6,751 nucleotides of DNA, taken from positions 1 to 6,751 of the forward strand of contig JASGCG010000091.1 of NCBI GenBank assembly GCA_030054235.1. Direction: 5' to 3'. Positions 1 through 5,012 of this stretch are shown here, piece by piece. This stretch comes from Bacteroidia bacterium. Its GTDB lineage: Bacteria > Planctomycetota > Phycisphaerae > Phycisphaerales > SM1A02. The notes beneath the pieces were generated by a model, which saw only the letters and a program-made list of their open reading frames with translations, did no database searches and was not told the DNA's origin. The number at the start of each line of letters is the position of its first letter. The first letter of the stretch is position 1. A program made the position numbers and the translations under genes.

Positions 1-42
1 CTCTAGGTCCACGCGGCGGGCGAGGGCCGCTACCTTTCCGCC

Positions 43-780
43 ATGCCCAGCGTCTGCCCACCACGACGGCCGCGACGGACCCCGCGCGCCATCGCGCCCG
101 TGCCAATGCCGGCTGAGCGGACGCCCGTGCAGCAGGCGAAAGCCGAGCGACAGGATTCGGTCTACCACATCTACATGGCGGCGCTGGCCATGCTGGCGAT
201 CCTCGTCTCGGTGGGCCTCTTCCTGTCACCCAGCGAGCCTGATGTGATCGGCGTGCTCACCGCCGTCGACTTCGTGCTCTGCCTCTTCTTCTTCTACGAC
301 TTCCTGAGGCACCTGTGGAAGGCGCCGTCGAAGCTGAAGTACCTCTTCGGCTGGGGGATCGTCGATCTCCTGAGCAGCATCCCGTTCGTGCTCGAGACGC
401 GCTGGCTGCGGCTCGCGCGGGTCCTGCGTTTCCTGATGCTGCTGCGGGCCGCGCGCATCCTCTGGGAATCCGCCAAGGTCGAGCGTCGCAGCATCACGAT
501 GGCCGGTGCGACCTTCTTCATCCAGCTGCTCTTCATCCTGATCTGCATCCTCGTGCTCCACTTCGAGCACCAGGCGCCCGACGGCAACATCCGCAGCGCG
601 AGCGATGTGCTCTGGTGGGCCATGACCACGGTGACGACCGTGGGCTACGGCGATCGATTCCCGGTCACGGTCGAGGGCCGCATCGCCGGCGCCGTGCTCA
701 TGATCTCGGGGATCGGCTATCTGGCGACGGTGCTCGGGGTCTTCGCGCAGGCGTTCGTGCCCAAGCACAACCATCACTGA
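43..780 (+). CDS. Voltage-sensor potassium channel (six-TM Kv-like), 245 aa
   Basis: Inner-membrane ion channel subunit, expected to form a tetrameric K+ pore. The potassium selectivity filter TVGYGD is at residues 199-204, in a pore loop (about 186-208) between a hydrophobic S5 (about 153-174) and S6 (about 213-239). Four earlier hydrophobic segments form a voltage-sensor-like domain: S1 about 42-62, S2 about 68-92, S3 about 100-117 and S4 about 120-141. S4 has arginines at 120, 123, 126, 129, 135 and 138, the every-third-residue spacing of a voltage sensor. There is no cyclic-nucleotide-binding or RCK domain; the protein stops just after S6 with a His-rich tail. An in-frame TAG at 4-6 bounds the start. 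ATG 43 gives an Arg/Pro-rich leader. ATG 106 (residue 22) would remove it and is equally plausible; neither has a clear Shine-Dalgarno. The gene converges on the minus-strand operon. Gating by voltage is inferred from S4 only. Confidence 0.9.
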   Translation: MPSVCPPRRPRRTPRAIAPVPMPAERTPVQQAKAERQDSVYHIYMAALAMLAILVSVGLFLSPSEPDVIGVLTAVDFVLCLFFFYDFLRHLWKAPSKLKYLFGWGIVDLLSSIPFVLETRWLRLARVLRFLMLLRAARILWESAKVERRSITMAGATFFIQLLFILICILVLHFEHQAPDGNIRSASDVLWWAMTTVTTVGYGDRFPVTVEGRIAGAVLMISGIGYLATVLGVFAQAFVPKHNHH

Positions 781-781
781 G

Positions 782-803
782 CCGAGCGGGATGCATCGCT
801 CGG
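782..803. terminator. GC-rich hairpin just after the channel gene
   Basis: A perfect 7-bp inverted repeat, ccgagcg at 782-788 and cgctcgg at 797-803, with an 8-base loop. It starts two bases after the channel stop codon and lies between convergent genes, where a shared terminator is expected. No T-tract follows on either strand, so it would not be a classical intrinsic terminator; it may only be a transcript-end stabilising stem. Confidence 0.4.
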
Positions 804-809
804 GTGCCG

Positions 810-830
810 GTGCGCGGGGTGCCCGCGTGC
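810..830. terminator. Second GC-rich hairpin in the convergent intergenic region
   Basis: The core stem is 6 bp, cgcggg at 813-818 with cccgcg at 822-827, and the loop is GTG. On plus-strand RNA it extends to 9 bp (810-818 with 822-830) through two G-U pairs. It lies 27 bases beyond the phosphoesterase stop, so it could end the five-gene operon as well as back up the first hairpin. No T-tract is present. The termination role is inferred from position. Confidence 0.35.
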
Positions 831-856
831 GCTCTGTACGTTCGGCCGCTGCGTGA

Positions 857-1822
857 TCAGCCCTGCGCCGTCCAGCCGTAGGTCTCGTACCGATGGTCGA
901 ACGTGCCGTCGGGGCGAAGGTCGAGCACCCCAAAGCCCTCGGGAATCCCCTCGAGCGGACCCTTCCACCACGAGCCGCTGACGGCGCCATCGTTGATGTA
1001 GGTGATGCCGTCGGTCTCGCAGCGGTCGCGCAGGTGGATGTGGCCGCTCAGGCAGAGCCGCACCTTGCCGCTCGCGCGCATGAGTTCATGCAGCTCGGCG
1101 CAGTCGGTGTGCATCTCGCCGCCGGAGAGGATCGTGTCGTTGCCGCGCGATGGCGGCTTGCCGTACGTGATCGCGGTGATCGCGATGATCGGGATGTGGC
1201 TCACCACGCAGATCGGCGTGCCGTCGGGCGTGGCCTTGAGCTCGGCCTCGAACCACGCGCGCTGCTCGGGATCGAGGAATCCCTTGTAGCCGTTGCCATC
1301 GGGCTGCACGCTGTCGAGCACGATGAACCGCCAGCCGCCGCGATCGCTCGAGAACCAGTTGCGCGGCTGCGCGAACGTCTCGCAGGCCCACTTCTTGCCC
1401 CAGTCGGTGGCGTCGAGCGGGACATCGGTGCGTGAGCGGTTCCATCCCAGGATGTCGTGGTTGCCGGTCGTGTGCAGCACGGGCACCGAGACATCCTTCA
1501 TCATGCTCTCGTAGCACGCACGCATGACCTTGGCGCGGTCGCGCTTGGCATCGAAGACATCCATCACGGTGTCGCCGCCCGTGATCACCAGGTCAGGCTT
1601 GAGCTCCTGCGCGCGTGCCCACGCCTGCGCTGCCCCGCGCTCGGCCTGGCGCTCGGGCTGCACGTGGATGTCGGTCATGTGGATCAGGCGGAAGGGCTTC
1701 GCCAGCGTTGCCGCCTGGATCGGCGCAGCGGCTGCTTGCGCACGCGAGACACCGAGCAGCGGTGCCAGCGCGAGTCCAGCGGCGGCGGCAAGGGCATCAC
1801 GACGGTCGATCGGTGTGCTCAT
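857..1822 (-). CDS. Tat-exported calcineurin-like metallophosphoesterase, 321 aa
   Basis: Predicted two-metal phosphoesterase acting outside the cytoplasm. The N-terminus is a Tat signal: twin arginines R7-R8, a hydrophobic Ala/Leu stretch (about 10-25), and a likely cleavage after AQA near residue 30. The calcineurin-fold metal motifs occur in order: TDIH (D51, H53), GGD (D84), GNHD (120-123), SH (H209) and GHIH (260-263). The length and motif spacing suit the class that includes cyclic-nucleotide and glycerophosphodiester phosphodiesterases of the CpdA/GpdQ type, but the substrate cannot be read from the sequence. A Trp-rich insert sits at about 127-165, after the GNHD motif. The ATG overlaps the stop of the DUF72 gene as ATGA, with no strong Shine-Dalgarno, so translation is probably coupled. 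It is the last gene of the minus-strand run. The family call is secure; the link to the signalling genes is inferred from position only. Confidence 0.92.
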   Translation of the reverse strand: MSTPIDRRDALAAAAGLALAPLLGVSRAQAAAAPIQAATLAKPFRLIHMTDIHVQPERQAERGAAQAWARAQELKPDLVITGGDTVMDVFDAKRDRAKVMRACYESMMKDVSVPVLHTTGNHDILGWNRSRTDVPLDATDWGKKWACETFAQPRNWFSSDRGGWRFIVLDSVQPDGNGYKGFLDPEQRAWFEAELKATPDGTPICVVSHIPIIAITAITYGKPPSRGNDTILSGGEMHTDCAELHELMRASGKVRLCLSGHIHLRDRCETDGITYINDGAVSGSWWKGPLEGIPEGFGVLDLRPDGTFDHRYETYGWTAQG

Positions 1823-2832
1823 GCGCGCGTCATACCATCATCATGCAAGGCTCGTGCAAGCCGCTCGACGGATCGCGGCGAGCTGCCTTCGGCCTTGTTG
1901 TTCACGATGACGAATCCGGCAAGCCCCGCCGCGGCTGCGTGCCGATTGAGCTTCACCCACGAGAGCAGACCGGTGGGATCGGGATCGACGATGCGATCGA
2001 AGGGGGCGTACCGCTCCTTGGCCTCCTCGTACGAGAGTCTGCTGTGGAGCATCCACCGGCAGCAGAGCACGCGGTTGGCGTCCACGGGCACATGCTCGGC
2101 CTGCGCAATCGGCCCGGGCATCGATGGGTGCACCGAGTAGCAGTGGCTCGCACCGGTCGATCGGAGCATCGCCAGGTACTGCGGCCGGAGCATGCGACGA
2201 TCGCGCCACTCGATCGCGTAGAGCGGGCCCGGCGGCAGCCGAGCAAGGAACTCGCCGACCTCATCGATGATGTGTTCGGCCTCGCGATCGGTGCGGACCC
2301 CAAGATGCGAGAATTGGAAGAGGATCGGACCGCAGCGCTCGGCGAGCCCGCCCACGCATGGCGCCACGATCTCATCGGCTGCAAAGGCGGCATCGAGCCA
2401 TCGCGACGGCCGATGCGGCGCGCCGGGTGCAGGTCGCCAGCCATCGAGCGGCTGTGCAGGCTGCATGATCGACTCGTGCGCCTTCACCAAGAAGCGGAAG
2501 TCGCGCGGGACCTGCTCCGCCAACCGCATGAACTCCTCGATCGGTGCAGGGCGGTAGTAGGTCTTGTCCACGCCGACCGTGCGCAGGAGCGGGTGCTGGG
2601 CGTAGGCGCGCAGGCCATCGCGTGCAAGCGCCGACTCGCTGTGGCGGCCCGCATAGACCAGCCCCTTCCAGCCCGGAAAGCTCCACGAGCTCGTGCCGAG
2701 CCTGATCGACGCCGGCAGCGCCGCGCCGAGCGCCGCGAGTGCAGGATCGGGTGCGCATGGCGCCACGGCGCCGTCGATGGCCGGTTCATCGCCCGATCCG
2801 CCGAAGAGCGACCATTGCTCCCCGGTCGACAT
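1819..2832 (-). CDS. DUF72 (YecE-like) family protein, 337 aa
   Basis: A DUF72 protein, a family with a TIM-barrel-like fold and no firmly established biochemical role. After a 40-residue variable leader, the family opening GTSSWSFPGW is at 46-55. Further family-like blocks follow: VGVDKTYYRPAP (86-97), FLVKAHESI (114-122), PILFQFSHL (169-177), YAIEWRDRRML (205-215), and a C-terminal NNKAEGSSPRSVERLARAL (311-329). The protein is full length or slightly long for the family. There is no signal peptide, so it is probably cytoplasmic. The ATG lies three bases after the stop of the phosphatase gene, and a GAGGT Shine-Dalgarno lies within the last codons of that gene, so the start is well supported. 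Its end overlaps the phosphoesterase start by ATGA. DUF72 genes are not a known part of Wsp or chemosensory clusters to my knowledge, so co-transcription may be incidental. Confidence 0.9.
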   Translation of the reverse strand: MSTGEQWSLFGGSGDEPAIDGAVAPCAPDPALAALGAALPASIRLGTSSWSFPGWKGLVYAGRHSESALARDGLRAYAQHPLLRTVGVDKTYYRPAPIEEFMRLAEQVPRDFRFLVKAHESIMQPAQPLDGWRPAPGAPHRPSRWLDAAFAADEIVAPCVGGLAERCGPILFQFSHLGVRTDREAEHIIDEVGEFLARLPPGPLYAIEWRDRRMLRPQYLAMLRSTGASHCYSVHPSMPGPIAQAEHVPVDANRVLCCRWMLHSRLSYEEAKERYAPFDRIVDPDPTGLLSWVKLNRHAAAAGLAGFVIVNNKAEGSSPRSVERLARALHDDGMTRA

Positions 2833-2835
2833 CGC

Positions 2836-3993
2836 TCAGCGGACCTCGATCTCGACGGCGCTCACGTCGTCGGCGTAATGCGGCGAGCCTTGCAGCTGCG
2901 TCGTGTGCTCGAGCATGCGCGCGAGCGGCTTGGCCGTGTGGAGCGCATCGCGCGTCAGGAACTCACGGAACTGCGAGTGGCTCCAGACCGAGCCGTCGGA
3001 GAGCTGGATCTCAACGAGGCCATCGCTGTAGAGGTAGAGCCGGTCACCGTGATCAAGGTGCACCTGCGTTTCCTCGTAGGGCATGCCGTCGATCATGCCG
3101 ACGATCGGGTTCTGCGACTCGAACTCGCGCACGCCCGACGGCCCGACCGCCATGACCGGCGGATGGCCGCCGCCTGACCACCGCAGCGAGCGCGTGCGCA
3201 GGTCAAGCACGCCGTACCAGCCGGTGAAGTACAGGTTGTTGTGCTTCGACATCTGGAACGATGCGTTGAGCGCCGCCATCACGAGCCCGGGCTCTCCCAG
3301 GTCGAGCGAGCCGGTGAGGCCCTGCAGCATGTTGCGCACGCTCACCGAGAGGAGTGACGGCCCGACCCCGTGGCCGCAGACGTCGATGAGCCAGAATGCG
3401 AACCGGTCGCCATCGAGCATGCGGTAGCCGAAGCAGTCCCCGCCGAGCGAGGCCGAGGGCGTGAACTCCCAGCTCGTGCGCAGGCGTGGCTCGTCGATGG
3501 GCTCGGGCAGCAGGCTGCGCACGTACTCCGCCGCCTGGTGCAGCTCCGAGCGCAACGCTTCGTAGGCGGCGTTGCGTTCGAGCGCGGCGATGTAGCCCTT
3601 CGAGTGGTAGCGGATGCGCGCGATGATCTCGAGCGGATCCGGCAGCTTGACCATGTAGTCGTTGGCCCCGCGCGCGAAGGCCTCGGCCTTGGTCGTGCCT
3701 TCCTCCTTGGAACTCAGCACGACCAGCGGGATCTCGGCGGTGCCCGGCTCCTTGCGGAACTCGCGCACGAGGTCGAGCCCATCCACGCCGGGCATCACGA
3801 GGTCCTGCAGGATCACCGTGGGCTGCACGCGCAGCGCTTCCTCGATCGCCTTGGTCGGGTCGCTGACGAAGTGGTAGGTGATGTCGGGCTGCGTGGCGCA
3901 GATGCGGCGCATCGCCTCGCCGATGATCGCCTGGTCATCGATGAGCAGCACGCTGATGCGGGGAGTGATCGTTCCGGCAAGGTCGCTCATCAT
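2836..3993 (-). CDS. Wsp-type response regulator with SpoIIE/PP2C phosphatase output, 385 aa
   Basis: Cytoplasmic response regulator that should dephosphorylate a protein when its receiver is phosphorylated. The receiver (about 12-130) has the acidic pair D19-D20, phospho-acceptor D64 in QDLVMPGVDG, a Ser at 94/95 and K116 in VKLPDP. The blocks QDLVMPGVDG, SSKEE, GANDYMVKLPD and ARIRYHSKGYIA closely resemble WspR as I recall it. A helical linker (about 131-160) leads to the motif YVRSLLPEP. A SpoIIE-type PP2C domain (about 170-384) follows, with metal-site acidic residues in GGD (D186), DVCGHG (D204), SDGL (D324) and ADDVS (D375/D376). All expected catalytic acids look present. There is no GGDEF domain. 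The start is ATG 3993, overlapping the CheB stop as ATGA. ATG 3990, in a TGATG junction, has better spacing (6 bases) from AGGAG and may be the true start. The substrate is probably a STAS-type protein by analogy with RsbU; none is in the window. Confidence 0.93.
   Translation of the reverse strand: MMSDLAGTITPRISVLLIDDQAIIGEAMRRICATQPDITYHFVSDPTKAIEEALRVQPTVILQDLVMPGVDGLDLVREFRKEPGTAEIPLVVLSSKEEGTTKAEAFARGANDYMVKLPDPLEIIARIRYHSKGYIAALERNAAYEALRSELHQAAEYVRSLLPEPIDEPRLRTSWEFTPSASLGGDCFGYRMLDGDRFAFWLIDVCGHGVGPSLLSVSVRNMLQGLTGSLDLGEPGLVMAALNASFQMSKHNNLYFTGWYGVLDLRTRSLRWSGGGHPPVMAVGPSGVREFESQNPIVGMIDGMPYEETQVHLDHGDRLYLYSDGLVEIQLSDGSVWSHSQFREFLTRDALHTAKPLARMLEHTTQLQGSPHYADDVSAVEIEVR
2843..2847 (-). 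promoter_or_regulatory. Shine-Dalgarno for the DUF72 gene
   Basis: GAGGT on the minus strand, 10 bases before the ATG at 2832 and inside the last sense codons of the upstream phosphatase gene. This supports the chosen DUF72 start and coupled translation. Confidence 0.55.
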
Positions 3994-4991
3994 GCGCTCC
4001 TGGGTGCGGCGCAGGCGATCTCGATGGCCTGCGCGATGCGTTGGATGGGAAGGACCTCGACGGCGGCGCCGAGCGCGACGGCGGCGCCAGGCATGCCCCA
4101 GACGACGCTGGTGGCTTCATCCTGCGCGATCGTGTGCCAACCGGCGCGACGCAGCGCGCGCAGCCCCTCGGCGCCGTCGCGGCCCATGCCCGTGAGCAGC
4201 ACCGCCACGCCGCAAGGCTGGCCGACGAGGCTCTCGAAGAAGACATCCACCGATGGACGGTGCGCCAGCGACCGCGGCTCGGCTCGATGCGCGAAGCGAC
4301 CATGCTCAAGCACGAGGTGATCGTCGCTGCACGCCACGTGGACCGTGCCAGCGGTCGGGGCCTGGCCATCCTGGGCGAGCACGACCGCATGCCCTGTCTC
4401 GCGACCGAGCCACTCTGCAAGTCCAGGCGCGAACGCGCGGTCGATGTGCTGCACGATCACGACGGGTGCGGCGAGCGCCATGCCGCGTGGCAGGGCAGCC
4501 GCAAGTGCTTGCGGCCCGCCGGTACTTGCGCCGATGGCGATGATGCCGTGGCCGCGCGGAGCACCGGTCGCGACCTCGCGCACCCGCACGTCATGGCCAC
4601 GATCCAGCTGCCGCACATGATCGATCTTGCGCGCGAGCGAGTCGAGTCCGTCGATCGAACCGCTGGGGCCGAAGGTCGGCGTGGTCGTGACATCGAGCGC
4701 CCCCGCGCCCAGCGCGTCGTACACGCGATCCAGGTTCGCCTGGATCGATGCCGTGACGACGATGATCGGGCACGGGGTGCGGCGCATGATCTCGCGCGTC
4801 GCGATGGCGCCGTCCATCACGGGCATCTGCATGTCCATGAGCACGAGGTCGGGCAGGTCCTGTGCGCACCGTTCGATCGCCTGGCGTCCGTCTTCGGCGA
4901 TCCACGCAACTTCGGCACCGGGGATGCGCAGCACCGACTGGCGCAGCACTTCCACGGCGAGCTTCAGGTCATTGACGATCGCAACGCGCAC
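3990..4991 (-). CDS. cheB: CheB/WspF-type receiver-methylesterase, 333 aa
   Basis: Protein-glutamate methylesterase expected to remove methyl groups from a chemoreceptor and so adapt the pathway. The receiver (about 1-120) has phospho-acceptor D53 in LMDMQMPVMDG. The catalytic domain (about 148-328) has the nucleophile motif GASTGGP (S156), QHID (H182) and TGMGRDG (D272), matching the Ser-His-Asp triad of CheB, plus DEATSVVWGMPGAA near 291-304. The opening VAIVNDLKLAVEVLR and the segment GALDVTTTP (97-105) resemble WspF rather than flagellar CheB. Two receiver positions are unusual: N7 takes the place of the first acidic residue, and no Lys is seen where receivers usually have it (TTTP at 102-105). 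The start is GTG at 4991, 21 bases after the kinase stop, with no strong Shine-Dalgarno; the alignment to WspF starting at residue 1 supports it. The 3' end overlaps the phosphatase gene. Confidence 0.95.
   Translation of the reverse strand: MRVAIVNDLKLAVEVLRQSVLRIPGAEVAWIAEDGRQAIERCAQDLPDLVLMDMQMPVMDGAIATREIMRRTPCPIIVVTASIQANLDRVYDALGAGALDVTTTPTFGPSGSIDGLDSLARKIDHVRQLDRGHDVRVREVATGAPRGHGIIAIGASTGGPQALAAALPRGMALAAPVVIVQHIDRAFAPGLAEWLGRETGHAVVLAQDGQAPTAGTVHVACSDDHLVLEHGRFAHRAEPRSLAHRPSVDVFFESLVGQPCGVAVLLTGMGRDGAEGLRALRRAGWHTIAQDEATSVVWGMPGAAVALGAAVEVLPIQRIAQAIEIACAAPRSA
3997..4001 (-). promoter_or_regulatory. Shine-Dalgarno for the receiver-phosphatase gene
   Basis: AGGAG on the minus strand inside the end of cheB. 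It is 3 bases from ATG 3993 and 6 bases from ATG 3990. The usual spacing favours the second ATG, which shares its A with the cheB TGA stop. Confidence 0.55.
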
Positions 4992-5012
4992 GCGAGGACT
5001 GTACCCGTGGCA

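Noticed and set aside
1..42. Possible promoter or ribosome site before the channel gene
   Set aside because: The best -10-like string (tacctt) matches only half of the consensus, and no Shine-Dalgarno is visible before ATG 43. I see no supportable signal.
226..990. A 254-codon minus-strand open frame opposite the channel gene
   Set aside because: It overlaps a gene with a potassium selectivity filter and membrane segments, runs through the convergent hairpins, and has low-complexity Arg/Glu/Asp composition.
1615..3177. A 520-codon plus-strand open frame opposite the DUF72 gene and the ends of the phosphoesterase and phosphatase genes
   Set aside because: It is antisense to proteins with clear family motifs, is rich in Arg/Ala/His without domain-like pattern, and spans several gene boundaries. 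Long antisense frames are expected in GC-rich coding DNA.
3370..4320. A 316-codon plus-strand open frame across the cheB/phosphatase junction
   Set aside because: It is antisense to two well-supported receiver proteins and has no recognisable motif or ribosome site. It is a compositional shadow.
4991..5012. The 21-base gap between the kinase stop and the cheB start, considered as an internal promoter or terminator
   Set aside because: It is too short for a promoter, and no hairpin or T-tract is visible; it is an ordinary intra-operon spacer.
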